Positions 16,469 to 25,321 of a stretch of DNA of 41,700 nucleotides are shown here, in pieces; the stretch's first letter is position 1; every line of letters starts with the position of its first letter. Origin of the DNA: Bradyrhizobium sp. YR681 (GTDB taxonomy: Bacteria > Pseudomonadota > Alphaproteobacteria > Rhizobiales > Xanthobacteraceae); assembly GCF_000282615.1 (NCBI RefSeq), contig NZ_AKIY01000273.1:1-41700 (forward strand). Direction: 5' to 3'. The translations under genes were made by a program, and so were the position numbers. The notes beneath the pieces were generated by a model, which saw only the letters and a program-made list of their open reading frames with translations, had not been told where the DNA came from and did no database searches.

Positions 16469-18097
16469 ATGCTTGGTCTGATGCAAGATTGGCCCCTGCT
16501 CTGCCACCGGATCATCGAACACGCCGCCAGGATTCATGGCCAGCAGGAGGTCGTCACGCGGTCGGTCGAGGGACCGATCCATCGCACCACCTACGGCGAA
16601 ATCCACAAGCGCGCGCTCAAGGTCTCGCAGGTGCTGGAGCGCGACGGCATCAAGCTCGGCGACCGTGTCGCGACGATCGCCTGGAACACCTGGCGCCATC
16701 TCGAAGTCTGGTACGGCATCATGGGGATCGGCGCCATCTGCCATACCGTCAATCCCCGCCTTTTCCCCGAACAGATCGCCTGGATCATCAACCATGCGCA
16801 GGACCGCATCGTGATGACCGACATCACCTTCGTTCCGGTCCTGGAGAAGATCGCCGACAAGCTGCCAAGCGTGGAACGCTACGTCGTGCTCACCGACAAG
16901 GCGCATATGCCCGAGACCACGCTGAAGAATGTGGTGGCCTACGAGGACTGGATCGCAGAGGCCGACGGCAAATTCAAATGGAAGGACTTTGACGAGAACA
17001 CGGCGGCAGCGATGTGTTACACGTCAGGCACGACCGGCGATCCGAAGGGTGTGCTGTATTCGCATCGCTCCAACGTGCTGCACGCGCTGATGGCCAACAA
17101 TGTCGACGCGCTCGGCACCAGCGCCTCCGAGACGATGCTGCCGGTGGTTCCGCTGTTCCACGCCAACAGCTGGGGCATTGCCTTCTCCGCGCCCTCGCAG
17201 GGCACCAAGCTGGTGATGCCCGGCGCCAAGCTCGACGGCGCCTCGGTCTATGAACTGCTCTCGACCGAGAAGGTGACCCATACCGCGGGCGTTCCCACGG
17301 TGTGGCTGATGCTGCTCCAGCACATGGGCGCCAACAATCTGAAGCTGCCCGACCTGAAGATGGTGATCTGCGGCGGCTCGGCGATGCCGCGCTCGATGAT
17401 CAAGGCCTTCCTCGACATGGGCTCCAACGTGCGCCACGCCTGGGGCATGACCGAGATGAGCCCGATCGGCAGCGTCGCGGCGCTGAAGCCGCCGTTCCAG
17501 AACGCCGCCGGTGAGGCGCGGCTCGACGTGCTGCAGATGCAGGGCTACGCGCCCTTCGCGGTCGAGATGAAGATCACCGACGATGCCGGCAAGGAACTGC
17601 CCTGGGACGGCAAGACGTTTGGCCGCCTCAAGGTCTCAGGACCTGCCGTCGCCAAGGCCTATTACCGCGTCGACACCGACATCCTCGACGAGGAGGGCTT
17701 CTTCGACACCGGCGACGTCGCGACCATCGACGAGGCCGGCTATATGCGGATCACCGACCGTTCCAAGGACGTGATCAAGTCCGGCGGCGAATGGATCTCC
17801 TCGATCGACCTCGAAAACCTCGCGGTCGGCCATCCCGCCGTGGCGGAAGCCGCCGTGATCGGCATCTATCATCCCAAATGGGACGAGCGTCCGCTGCTGA
17901 TCGTGCAGCTCAAGCAGGGCCAGCAGGCCACCCGCGAGGACATCCTGAAATACATGGACGGCAAGATCGCCAAATGGTGGATGCCCGACGACGTCGCCTT
18001 CGTCGACGGCATCCCGCATACGGCCACGGGCAAGATCCTGAAGACCGCATTGCGCGATCAGTTCAAGGAGTACCGCTTCCCGAACGCGGCGGCGTAA
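16469..18097 (+). CDS. Acyl-CoA ligase (fatty acid / 3-methylmercaptopropionate type, AMP-forming)
   Basis: A 542-residue ANL-family enzyme. It activates a carboxylic acid with ATP to an acyl-adenylate, then forms the CoA thioester. The P-loop YTSGTTGDPKG is at 184-194. Further motifs are the HAWGMTEMSP adenine-binding segment, TGDVATIDEAGY with its conserved Asp, RSKDVIKSGGEWIS (hinge, SGGEWIS form) and the catalytic lysine in HTATGKILKTALR. The sequence style is that of the long-chain/DmdB-like group, and the substrate chain length cannot be fixed by eye. GGAGG lies 9 bp before the ATG. It is monocistronic or followed by the DUF1499 gene 132 bp later. Confidence 0.9.
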   Translation: MLGLMQDWPLLCHRIIEHAARIHGQQEVVTRSVEGPIHRTTYGEIHKRALKVSQVLERDGIKLGDRVATIAWNTWRHLEVWYGIMGIGAICHTVNPRLFPEQIAWIINHAQDRIVMTDITFVPVLEKIADKLPSVERYVVLTDKAHMPETTLKNVVAYEDWIAEADGKFKWKDFDENTAAAMCYTSGTTGDPKGVLYSHRSNVLHALMANNVDALGTSASETMLPVVPLFHANSWGIAFSAPSQGTKLVMPGAKLDGASVYELLSTEKVTHTAGVPTVWLMLLQHMGANNLKLPDLKMVICGGSAMPRSMIKAFLDMGSNVRHAWGMTEMSPIGSVAALKPPFQNAAGEARLDVLQMQGYAPFAVEMKITDDAGKELPWDGKTFGRLKVSGPAVAKAYYRVDTDILDEEGFFDTGDVATIDEAGYMRITDRSKDVIKSGGEWISSIDLENLAVGHPAVAEAAVIGIYHPKWDERPLLIVQLKQGQQATREDILKYMDGKIAKWWMPDDVAFVDGIPHTATGKILKTALRDQFKEYRFPNAAA

Positions 18098-18108
18098 GGC
18101 TCGGTGCC

Positions 18109-18130
18109 ACCCTCCCCGTCAGGGGAGGGT
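18109..18130. repeat. Short hairpin ACCCTCCCC / GGGGAGGGT
   Basis: A perfect 9-bp stem with a 4-base loop directly after the acyl-CoA ligase stop. It is a widespread alphaproteobacterial intergenic palindrome. There is no T-run, so termination by this hairpin alone is unlikely. Confidence 0.65.
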
Positions 18131-18229
18131 GAACGACCCTTGAATTTGCCGCCGGGCCATGGTCTCAACGGCGCATTGTCGCGCCAATTCGGCCGGCACC
18201 GCCCCCAACTATCCGGCAGAGCTCACCCG

Positions 18230-19084
18230 ATGGCCCGCAGGTTTTCCGCTCCCTATCAGACGGAGCCCGTGTCCAGCCTCGCCAGCTGGGCACGCAATCT
18301 GGCCGTGTTCGCGGTGGTGGCGGTCGTGGTCTCGATCGTGATCGTCCGCTTCGGCTTTCTGGAGCCGAAGCCGGCGCTCGTCACCTTCTTCGGCGGCCTT
18401 GCGATCGCCGGGCTCTCGATCCTTTTCGGCCTCGCCGGCTTTGCCGCGATCTGGCAGAACGGCTCGCGCGGCATGGCGCGCATCCTGCTCGCCTTCCTGA
18501 TCGACGGGGCGATCCTCGCCTACCCCGCCTATCTCGGCCTGCAATACAGCAAGCTGCCGCCGATCCACGACATCACCACCGACCCGATCGACCCGCCCCG
18601 CTTCGACGCGTTGGCGAAGCTGCGTGCCAGCGACGGCGCCAATACCGCCGTTTATGCCGGCCTCTATTCGGCCGAGCAGCAGCGTCAATTCTACCCCGAT
18701 ATCGAGCCGATCGAACTCGAAATCCCGGTCGATCGCGCCTATGCGATCGCGCTCCAGCTGGTCAACAAGCGCAAATGGCTCGTCATCGACGAGCGCGCGC
18801 CGCAGCCACCGCGCCGCATCGGCCGCATCGAGGCAGTGGCACGCTCGCCGATCATGGGCCTGCGCGAGGACATCTCGATCCGGGTCGTCCCCGACGGCGA
18901 GGATTCCCGCGTCGATATCCGCTCCGCCTCGCGCTATTTCGAGAGCGACCTCGGCAGCAACGCCGCCCGCGTGACCAAATTCATCGACGATCTCAACACC
19001 GCCGCGGACGCCGATGCGCTCAAGCCGGTGAAGAAGACGCCGGTGGCGCCGCCGAAAGCGCCGGCGAAGACGGTGAAGAAGTGA
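18230..19084 (+). CDS. DUF1499 family membrane protein
   Basis: A 284-residue protein. Three hydrophobic helices occupy the N-terminal third (about 20-40, 50-75, 85-105). The DUF1499 domain follows (about 115-260, with DPIDPPRFDALAKLR, YAGLYSAEQQRQFYPDIEPIELEIP and VDIRSASRYFESDLGSNAARVTKFIDDL). A Lys/Pro/Ala tail closes the chain. The domain is common in proteobacteria and chloroplast-related lineages and has no settled function; the soluble part probably faces the periplasm. The ATG at 18230 is preferred over one at 18104, because the latter reads through the hairpin repeat and adds no membrane feature. Confidence 0.82.
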   Translation: MARRFSAPYQTEPVSSLASWARNLAVFAVVAVVVSIVIVRFGFLEPKPALVTFFGGLAIAGLSILFGLAGFAAIWQNGSRGMARILLAFLIDGAILAYPAYLGLQYSKLPPIHDITTDPIDPPRFDALAKLRASDGANTAVYAGLYSAEQQRQFYPDIEPIELEIPVDRAYAIALQLVNKRKWLVIDERAPQPPRRIGRIEAVARSPIMGLREDISIRVVPDGEDSRVDIRSASRYFESDLGSNAARVTKFIDDLNTAADADALKPVKKTPVAPPKAPAKTVKK

Positions 19085-19093
19085 CGCGATAGA

Positions 19094-19199
19094 GCGTCAT
19101 CCCGGGGCGCGCTTTAGCGCGAGCCCGGGATCCATCGCGCCGCAGAGTTTGTCGATGGATGGATTCCGGGTTCTCGCTTCGCGAGCCCCGGAATGACGG
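19094..19199. repeat. Dispersed repeat, GTCATCCCGGGGC... family
   Basis: Outer arms CGTCATCCCGGGGC and GCCCCGGAATGACG bound a ~105-bp imperfect palindrome with inner GCGCGCTTTAGCGCG. It lies between the convergent stops of the DUF1499 and metallo-hydrolase genes. A shortened relative is at 21597-21637. Confidence 0.7.
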
Positions 19200-19204
19200 G
19201 CGGG

Positions 19205-20125
19205 TTAACCCGCCATCCGATACGTCCCGCCGATCACGGGATCGCCATCCGTCGCGACCACGCCGCGCGCGACGAGGTCTTCCAGATGCGCCAGCACGGA
19301 ATAGCCGGCCGCCGTCGTCAGCCTGGGATCGATGCCGATATAGATCGCGCGCACCATGGTCGGGATGTCGGTCTCGCCCTTGGCGAGGCGATGCAGGATC
19401 GATGCCTCGCGCGCCTTGCGGTGACGGATCAGGAAGCGCACGAAGCGCTGGCCCTCCGGAATCTCGGGGCCGTGGCCGGAGAAATACAGATCCTCCTCGC
19501 GCGCAGCGAGCCGGTCGAGCGAGTCCATGTAGTCGATCATCGAGCCGTCGGGCGGCGCCACGATCGAGGTCGACCAGCCCATGACGTGGTCGCCGACGAA
19601 GTTGAATTTCCGCTCGGGCCAGGCAAAGGCGAGATGGTTGGCGGTATGGCCGGGCGTCGCCACCGCCTCCAGCCGCCAGCCGTCGCCTTCGACGACATCG
19701 CCATGGGCGATCCGGATATCGGGCACGAAGTCGCGATCGGAACCGGATTCCGGATTGTGCTTCTCGCTCTCGAAGCGCGGGCGCGAGGCGCGGTGCGGGC
19801 CCTCTGCATAGACAGGCGCGCCGGTCGCCTGCTTGATCCGCGCCGTGTTCGGCGAATGGTCGCGGTGGGTATGGGTGACGAAGATATGGCTCACCGTCTC
19901 GCCGCGCACGGCATCAAGCAGCGCTGCGGCATGGGCCGCATCATCAGGACCGGGATCGATGATCGCGACGTTACCCCGGCCAACGATGTAGCTGACCGTG
20001 CCGGTGAAGGTGAACGGGCTCGGATTGTTACAGAGCACCCGCCGCACGCCGGGGCGGACTTCCTCGACGATTCCGGGCTGAAGCGGGAAATTGCGGTTGA
20101 ACGGGACGTCGTCGTTGTCGGACAT
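19205..20125 (-). CDS. MBL-fold metallo-hydrolase
   Basis: 306 residues from the ATG at 20125 (AGGAAG just upstream; a start nine codons earlier is weaker). The metallo-beta-lactamase fold signature HTHRDH is seen as H85, H87, D89, H90. Further ligands are in ATPGHTANHL, FVGDHVMGWS and FSGHGPE. This group of ~300-residue hydrolases, related to LACTB2/RNase-like and glyoxalase-II-like enzymes, has a C-terminal helical domain with DLVARGVV (a winged-helix-like end). The substrate is unknown. A dispersed repeat separates it from the glutaryl-CoA dehydrogenase gene upstream. Confidence 0.88.
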   Translation of the reverse strand: MSDNDDVPFNRNFPLQPGIVEEVRPGVRRVLCNNPSPFTFTGTVSYIVGRGNVAIIDPGPDDAAHAAALLDAVRGETVSHIFVTHTHRDHSPNTARIKQATGAPVYAEGPHRASRPRFESEKHNPESGSDRDFVPDIRIAHGDVVEGDGWRLEAVATPGHTANHLAFAWPERKFNFVGDHVMGWSTSIVAPPDGSMIDYMDSLDRLAAREEDLYFSGHGPEIPEGQRFVRFLIRHRKAREASILHRLAKGETDIPTMVRAIYIGIDPRLTTAAGYSVLAHLEDLVARGVVATDGDPVIGGTYRMAG

Positions 20126-20157
20126 GGGACTTCCTGTGCACTGCAGCCCCACTCTGC

Positions 20158-20258
20158 CGTCATACCCCGCGAAAGCGGGGTATCCAGTACGCCGTGGCGT
20201 CGGTGGCGAAGGCGAGGTCTCTGGAATACTGGATCGCCCGCCTTCGCGGGCGATGACA
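20158..20258. repeat. Dispersed repeat, CGTCATACCCCGCG... family
   Basis: Two hairpins, CCCCGCGAAAGCGGGG and GCCCGCCTTCGCGGGC, flanked by outward TATCCAGTA/TACTGGAT arms and GTCAT/ATGAC ends. This is a third intergenic repeat type in the window. It sits between two minus-strand genes. Confidence 0.7.
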
Positions 20259-20294
20259 GCGGAGCAAACGAGCCACGACCGGAGAACGCGGCGT

Positions 20295-21509
20295 TCAGAA
20301 AAACGCCTGGATGCCCGTGATCGCGCGGCCCAGGATCAGGGCGTGGACGTCGTGGGTGCCCTCGTAGGTGTTGACCGTCTCGAGATTATGGACGTGGCGC
20401 ATCACGTGGTACTCGGCCGAGATGCCGTTGCCGCCGTGCATGTCGCGCGCGACGCGGGCGATGTCGAGCGCCTTGCCGCAATTGTTGCGCTTCATGATCG
20501 AGATCATCTCGGGCGCGAACTTGCCCTCGTCCATCAGGCGGCCGACGCGAAGCGAGCCCTGCAGGCCGAGCGCGATCTCGGTCTCCATGTCGGCGAGCTT
20601 CTTCTGCACCAGCTGGGTCGCGGCGAGCGGCTTGCCGAACTGCTTGCGGTCGAGCGTGTACTGCCGGGCGCGATGCATGCAGTCCTCGGCCGCGCCGAGC
20701 GCGCCCCAGGAGATGCCGTAGCGGGCGCGGTTGAGGCAGCCGAACGGGCCCTTCAGGCCGGAGACGTTGGGCAGCAGCGCATCCTCGGGCACCACGACGC
20801 CGTCCATCACGACCTCGCCGGTGATCGAGGCGCGCAGCGACAGCTTGCCGCCGATCTTCGGCGCGGAGAGGCCCTTCATGCCCTTCTCCAGCACGAAGCC
20901 GCGGATCTGGTTGTCGTGCGCGGCCGATTTGGCCCAGACCACGAACACATCGGCGATCGGCGCGTTCGAGATCCACATCTTGCTGCCGGTCAGCCGGTAG
21001 CCGTCCGAGACCTTCTCGGCACGAGTCTTCATGCCGGCCGGATCTGAGCCGGCGTCGGGCTCGGTCAGGCCGAAGCAGCCGACCCACTCGCCGCTGGCGA
21101 GCTTGGGCAGATATTTCTTGCGCTGGTTCTCATCGCCATAGGCGTAGATCGGGTACATCACCAGCGAGGACTGCACAGAGTTCATCGAGCGGTAGCCTGA
21201 GTCCACCCGCTCGATCTCACGCGCGACGAGGCCGTAGGCGACGTAGCTCGCATTGGCGCAGCCATATTCCTCAGGGAGCGTGATGCCGATCAGGCCAAGC
21301 TCGCCCATCTCGTTGAAGATCTCGCGATCCGTCGTCTCTTCGAGATAGGCCTTGGTGACGCGCGGCAGCAGCTTGTCCTGGGCGTAGGCGCGCGCGGTGT
21401 CGCGCACCATGCGCTCGTCTTCGGTCAGCTGCTCGTCGAGCAGGAACGGATCGTCCCACTGGAAAGAAGCCGCAGCCGGCTTGTCCTTGGCCTGAGGGCG
21501 CACGCTCAT
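20295..21509 (-). CDS. gcdH: Glutaryl-CoA dehydrogenase (acyl-CoA dehydrogenase family)
   Basis: 404 residues from the ATG at 21509 (AAAGGA upstream). An FAD enzyme that oxidises and decarboxylates glutaryl-CoA to crotonyl-CoA in lysine, tryptophan and aromatic acid breakdown. Family marks are GCFGLTEPDAGSDPAGMKTRA (flavin and substrate contacts), YTLDRKQFGKPLAATQLVQKKLADM, KRNNCGKALDIARVARDMHGGNGIS, and the catalytic base E383 in NTYEGTHDVHALILGRAITG. The placement of Glu in TYEGTHDVH with the ARGxxxR-like pocket is the GCDH pattern. It stands apart from any other gene of this pathway in the window. Confidence 0.92.
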   Translation of the reverse strand: MSVRPQAKDKPAAASFQWDDPFLLDEQLTEDERMVRDTARAYAQDKLLPRVTKAYLEETTDREIFNEMGELGLIGITLPEEYGCANASYVAYGLVAREIERVDSGYRSMNSVQSSLVMYPIYAYGDENQRKKYLPKLASGEWVGCFGLTEPDAGSDPAGMKTRAEKVSDGYRLTGSKMWISNAPIADVFVVWAKSAAHDNQIRGFVLEKGMKGLSAPKIGGKLSLRASITGEVVMDGVVVPEDALLPNVSGLKGPFGCLNRARYGISWGALGAAEDCMHRARQYTLDRKQFGKPLAATQLVQKKLADMETEIALGLQGSLRVGRLMDEGKFAPEMISIMKRNNCGKALDIARVARDMHGGNGISAEYHVMRHVHNLETVNTYEGTHDVHALILGRAITGIQAFF

Positions 21510-21596
21510 GAAACGTCCTTTCGCATCTGGTTCCGTCAAAATTTGCCCGACAAACTAAAGCGCCGCGGCAACAAGTGCAAATGCATCCTGGTTTCG

Positions 21597-21637
21597 GTCA
21601 TTCCGGGGCACGCAACCGCGCGAGGCCGGAAATGACG
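21597..21637. repeat. Short relative of the GTCATTCCGGGG repeat family
   Basis: GTCATTCCGGG and CCGGAAATGAC form an imperfect hairpin of ~40 bp between the start of gcdH and the stop of ribB. It looks like a reduced copy of the element at 19094-19199. Confidence 0.55.
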
Positions 21638-21640
21638 TCG

Positions 21641-22717
21641 TCAGATTTCAAGCTGCTCGTTGGCGACGATCTCGATGCCGAAGCCCGACAGGCCCTTGTA
21701 GTCGTGCACCGAGGACGTGAGATGGCGGATCGAGGTGACGCCGAGATCGCGCAGGATCTGCGCGCCGACGCCGACTTCGCGCCACTGACGGTTGCGATCG
21801 GCCTCGGTCGCGCTCTCATCGGGCAGCGCCGCCACCGGAACACCGGCCGCGCCGTCGCGCAGGTAAACCAGCACGCCGCGGCCGGATTTCTTGAAATGCT
21901 CGAGCACGGCCGCCATGCGCTTGTGGCCGGTGAAGATATCCTTGACGATGTTCGGCTTGTGGAAGCGCGTCAGCACGTTCTTGCCGTCGCCGACGCCGTT
22001 ATAGACGAAGGCGACGTGGGCGATGGAGTCGAACGGCGAACGATAGGCGTAGCCCTGAAGCGGTCCGATCGGGCTCTCGGTGACGAAGGTCGAGACCCGC
22101 TCGATCAGCTTCTCGCGCGCCTGGCGGTAGGCGATCATGTCCGCGATGGTGACGTGCTTGAGCTTGTGCTGGGCGGCGAAGCGGGCGACCTGCTCGCCCT
22201 TCATCACGCTGCCGTCGTCGTTCATCAGCTCGCTGATGACGCCGACCGGCGGCAGGCCGGAGAGCTTGCAGAGGTCCACCGCCGCCTCGGTATGGCCGGA
22301 GCGCAGCAGCACACCGCCGTCCTTGGCGATCAGCGGGAAGATGTGGCCGGGCCGGGCGAAGTCGTTGGCGCCGGCATTGGGATTGGACAGCGCGCGGCAG
22401 CACGAGGCGCGCTCCTCGGCGGAGATGCCGGTGCCGCCGTCGGGCTTGTAGTCGATCGAGACGGTGAAGGCGGTGGTATGCGCGGAATCGTTGTGGGCCA
22501 CCATCGGATCGAGCCGCAGCCGGCGCGCATCCTCGCTGGTCACGGGCGCACAGACGATGCCGGAGGTGTGGCGGATGATGAACGCCATCTTCTCGGCGGT
22601 GCAGAGCGAGGCGGCGACGATCAGATCGCCCTCACCCTCGCGGTCCTCGTCGTCGGTCACGACGACGAGCTCGCCCGTGGCGAAGGCCTGCAAGACTTCC
22701 TGGACGCTATCGGGCAT
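21641..22717 (-). CDS. ribB: 3,4-dihydroxy-2-butanone 4-phosphate synthase with degenerate GTP cyclohydrolase II-like domain (RibBX type)
   Basis: A 358-residue protein. Residues ~1-205 form an intact RibB domain, which makes 3,4-dihydroxy-2-butanone 4-phosphate from ribulose 5-phosphate for riboflavin synthesis. Metal and active-site stretches are present: DDEDREGEGDLIVAA, RHTSGIVCAP, ARPGHIFPLIAKDGGVLLRSGHTEAAVDL and ELMNDDGS. Residues ~210-358 align with the RibA fold, but the zinc-cysteine stretch is gone: where RibA has the HSECLTGDVFGSLRCDCG type, this protein has HKPNIVKDIFTGHKRM. So GTP cyclohydrolase activity is not expected. This arrangement is known in proteobacteria as RibBX. No FMN riboswitch is recognisable upstream. 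Confidence 0.93.
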   Translation of the reverse strand: MPDSVQEVLQAFATGELVVVTDDEDREGEGDLIVAASLCTAEKMAFIIRHTSGIVCAPVTSEDARRLRLDPMVAHNDSAHTTAFTVSIDYKPDGGTGISAEERASCCRALSNPNAGANDFARPGHIFPLIAKDGGVLLRSGHTEAAVDLCKLSGLPPVGVISELMNDDGSVMKGEQVARFAAQHKLKHVTIADMIAYRQAREKLIERVSTFVTESPIGPLQGYAYRSPFDSIAHVAFVYNGVGDGKNVLTRFHKPNIVKDIFTGHKRMAAVLEHFKKSGRGVLVYLRDGAAGVPVAALPDESATEADRNRQWREVGVGAQILRDLGVTSIRHLTSSVHDYKGLSGFGIEIVANEQLEI

Positions 22718-22907
22718 TTCCCAATCTCTATCGTTGATGGGCCGGAGGCTTAGCCGGACGCCTTAGCCGGACTTGGCGCCAAGCGCTAGTGTCCTGGACG
22801 CAACCGCATATGCCCGATGGCGGGCCGGCCCGCGGGCCTCAGGCTTGCACCGAAGATACCAGGGATATAGGCGCGCAGGGCCCGGACGGAAGGCGGCCAC
22901 GCCCCCG

Positions 22908-24638
22908 TCAAGGCAGCACCTCGCGCCGCTCGCCGAGCCGCTGGTCGAGCTCGGCGCGCTTGTCCGCGAGCAGGCCGGCCTGGGCGGCTTCGATCACGGT
23001 AAACAGCTCATGAGCGTCGCTGAGCCGGGTCACGGTGACGTAGCTGGCGCCGGCCTCGTAGAGCTCGCCGACATCCGACAAGAGATCGGCCGTGGCGACG
23101 ATCATGGCGGTGGGGTTGAGGGTGCGGACGTGGCGGACCAGCTTCTCGTTGCTGGCCCCCTTCAGCAGCGCATCCGGCACGCTGAGGATGATCATCTCGG
23201 ACTTGCCGACGCCGGCATGGAGCAGCGTGTCGGCGCTGCTGATGTCGCCATAGATCACGTGCAGGCCGCGCGACAGCAACGTCTGGTACACATTGGGATT
23301 GAAGTCGATCACGGTGATCTGCTCGAGCAGCACCGGGGCCTGCCGCTCGATCTCGGCCAGCAGCGCGCTCGCCGCACGGAAAAAGCCGAGGATGACGATG
23401 CGGCGGGCCTCGCCATGGCCGCCCTCGTGCCCCTCCTCGCCATGGCCGTTGCCATGGTCGAGGTCCTTCAGGCCGATCCGCTTCAGCGGGCCGATCGCCC
23501 AGCGGGTGATCTCGTCGCTGCGGCTCATCGCGAAGGTCGAGAGCACGGCCAGCACCACGAAGGCGAAGGAGGCCGCATTCGCCGTCTCGGCCGCGATATG
23601 GTGGTCTGCGACGCCGGTCTGGATCACCACGAGCGAGAACTCGGATATCTGCGCAAGATTGAGGGCCGGCAGCAGGCTGGCGCGCAGGCCCTGCTTCATC
23701 AGATAGAGCGGGGTGAAGGTGGTGACGAGGCGGCTCGCCACCGTGAACGCCGCGATCATCAGCGCCAGCCCGATCACGGAGAGGCCTGGCACGGGAATGG
23801 TCATGCCGAGCGCGACGAAGAACAGCGTGATGAAGAAGTCGCGCAGCGTCGTGACCTTGGCGGTGACGTCGAGCGCGTACGGGAAGGTCGAGAGCGAGAC
23901 GCCGGCGATCAGGGCGCCCATCTCGCGCGACAGCGACAGCCGCTCCGCGGTCTCGGCGACGAGGAAGCACCAGGCGAGCGCGCCGAGCAGGATCAGCTCG
24001 GGGCGGCGGGCGATCTGGTGGAACAGGCGCGGCAGCACATAACGGCTGACCAGCAGCGCGGCGGCGACCAGCACCGCGACGCGGCCGATCGACAGCAGGA
24101 TGACGCTGACTTCCAGATTGGCGAGGCTCGGCTGCACCGCCAGGAACAGGATGGCGAAGATGTCCTGGAGCACCAGCACGCCAAGCGTGATGCGGCCCGG
24201 CAGCGTATCGAGCTCGCGCTTCTCGTAAAGCACCTTGACGATGATGACGGTGCTCGACAGCGCACAGGCGACGCAGAGATAAATCGCGTCGAAATGGCCG
24301 CCGCCGAGCGACAGGCCGATGCCGACGAAGAACAGCACCCCGAGCAGGCAGCCGCCGAGAAGCTGTCCGCCCGCCGCGAACAGGATCACCTTTCCCGCCC
24401 GCACGATCTTCTTGAGGTCGATCTCCAGCCCGATCATGAACAGCATGAAGATCAGGCCGAGCTCGGAGATGACGCTGATCGATTCCTGCGACTTGACCCA
24501 GCCGGCACCGAATGGACCTATGCAGAAGCCGGCGATAAGGTAGGCCAGGATCAGCGGCTGCCGGGAGAAATGGGCCAGCAGGCCCAGCATCCAGGCAAAC
24601 AGAATACAGAGAGTGATGTCGCGAATGAGCTCGTGCAT
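22908..24638 (-). CDS. CPA2-family cation:proton antiporter with NAD-binding (TrkA-N/RCK) domain, YbaL/KefB-like
   Basis: 576 residues from the ATG at 24638, which places the first membrane helix at once (an upstream start adds 17 polar residues). Twelve or so membrane helices span residues 1-385. They are followed by a His/Gly/Glu-rich linker (DHGNGHGEEGHEGGHGE), a Rossmann TrkA-N domain (RIVILGFFRAASALLAEI...YGDISSADTLLHAGV) and a C-terminal coiled helix. The family exchanges K+ or Na+ for H+ across the inner membrane, gated by nucleotide or thiol ligands. The glycine pattern is GFFRAAS rather than GxGxxG. It is divergent from the DUF3124 gene, with 67 bp between starts. Confidence 0.9.
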   Translation of the reverse strand: MHELIRDITLCILFAWMLGLLAHFSRQPLILAYLIAGFCIGPFGAGWVKSQESISVISELGLIFMLFMIGLEIDLKKIVRAGKVILFAAGGQLLGGCLLGVLFFVGIGLSLGGGHFDAIYLCVACALSSTVIIVKVLYEKRELDTLPGRITLGVLVLQDIFAILFLAVQPSLANLEVSVILLSIGRVAVLVAAALLVSRYVLPRLFHQIARRPELILLGALAWCFLVAETAERLSLSREMGALIAGVSLSTFPYALDVTAKVTTLRDFFITLFFVALGMTIPVPGLSVIGLALMIAAFTVASRLVTTFTPLYLMKQGLRASLLPALNLAQISEFSLVVIQTGVADHHIAAETANAASFAFVVLAVLSTFAMSRSDEITRWAIGPLKRIGLKDLDHGNGHGEEGHEGGHGEARRIVILGFFRAASALLAEIERQAPVLLEQITVIDFNPNVYQTLLSRGLHVIYGDISSADTLLHAGVGKSEMIILSVPDALLKGASNEKLVRHVRTLNPTAMIVATADLLSDVGELYEAGASYVTVTRLSDAHELFTVIEAAQAGLLADKRAELDQRLGERREVLP

Positions 24639-24705
24639 GCCAAATTGGTCCGTTTTGCCGCACCCTAGTGACCGAGTGCAACGCGGCAAGCGAGCAATTC
24701 GTCAC

Positions 24706-25233
24706 ATGCGGATCGTGCTCTGGCTGATAGCCCTGCTAGGTCCGTTGCTGTCCGCTGCCCCCCTTAGCGCGCAGCCCAAGGTCAATATCGAGCAAAACTT
24801 CGCCGATTCGCTCACCGCACTGCCAAAGGAGGAACTTGCCGTCTCCGGCGGGTTCTACGTGCCCGCCTATTCCAGCGTCGCGATGAGCCAGGGCAAGCTG
24901 CGCGTCGACTTCTCGGTGACCTTGAGCGTGCACAACGCCTCCGAGACGCAAGCACTGGTGGTCAAACGCATCGCCTATTTCGACACCGCAGGCAAGCAGG
25001 TCGAGAGCTATCTGAAGGCGCCGGTCGCCCTGAAGCCGCTCGCCACCGTCTCGATTTTCATCCCGACCGACGACGTCCGCGGCGGGACCGGAGCCAACTT
25101 CCTCGTCGACTGGGCCGCCACGGGCGAGATCGCCGAGCCGGTTGTCGAGGCCTTGATGGTTGGCGGCGTCGCCAATGCGCATTACGCTTTCATCAGCCAG
25201 GGACGCCCGACCAGGACGGCCACGAGGAAATAG
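24706..25233 (+). CDS. DUF3124 family exported protein
   Basis: 175 residues from the ATG at 24706. Residues 1-23 are a signal peptide (LWLIALLGPLLSAAPLSAQ, cleavage after AQ). The DUF3124 domain follows: GFYVPAYSSVAM, VTLSVHNASETQALVVKRIAYFDTAGKQVESYL, the GGTGANFLVDWAA signature and VEALMVGG. It is probably a periplasmic beta-sandwich protein of unknown role. Its start is only 67 bp from that of the divergent antiporter, so the two promoters must overlap and may be coregulated. Confidence 0.82.
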   Translation: MRIVLWLIALLGPLLSAAPLSAQPKVNIEQNFADSLTALPKEELAVSGGFYVPAYSSVAMSQGKLRVDFSVTLSVHNASETQALVVKRIAYFDTAGKQVESYLKAPVALKPLATVSIFIPTDDVRGGTGANFLVDWAATGEIAEPVVEALMVGGVANAHYAFISQGRPTRTATRK

Positions 25234-25321
25234 AGGTGGTCCCCCCCGGACGACCAGCACGACGTAAGGCAAGCCGGCGCAAAGCCGGCCGCTCAACAAG
25301 AACAAAACGAGGAACGCTCCC

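Noticed and set aside
21575..22753. Plus-strand frame of 392 codons opposite ribB
   Set aside because: Composition typical of antisense frames in GC-rich DNA. ribB is unambiguous.
22718..22900. Possible FMN riboswitch before ribB
   Set aside because: The leader contains a TCTTCGGTGCAAG stretch that vaguely recalls the start of an RFN element, but the rest of the conserved blocks are not there.
22773..24668. Plus-strand frame of 631 codons opposite the CPA2 antiporter
   Set aside because: Its protein is His/Glu/Arg/Asp-rich with no domain pattern, while the minus strand encodes a clear antiporter. Third-position GC bias explains the open frame.
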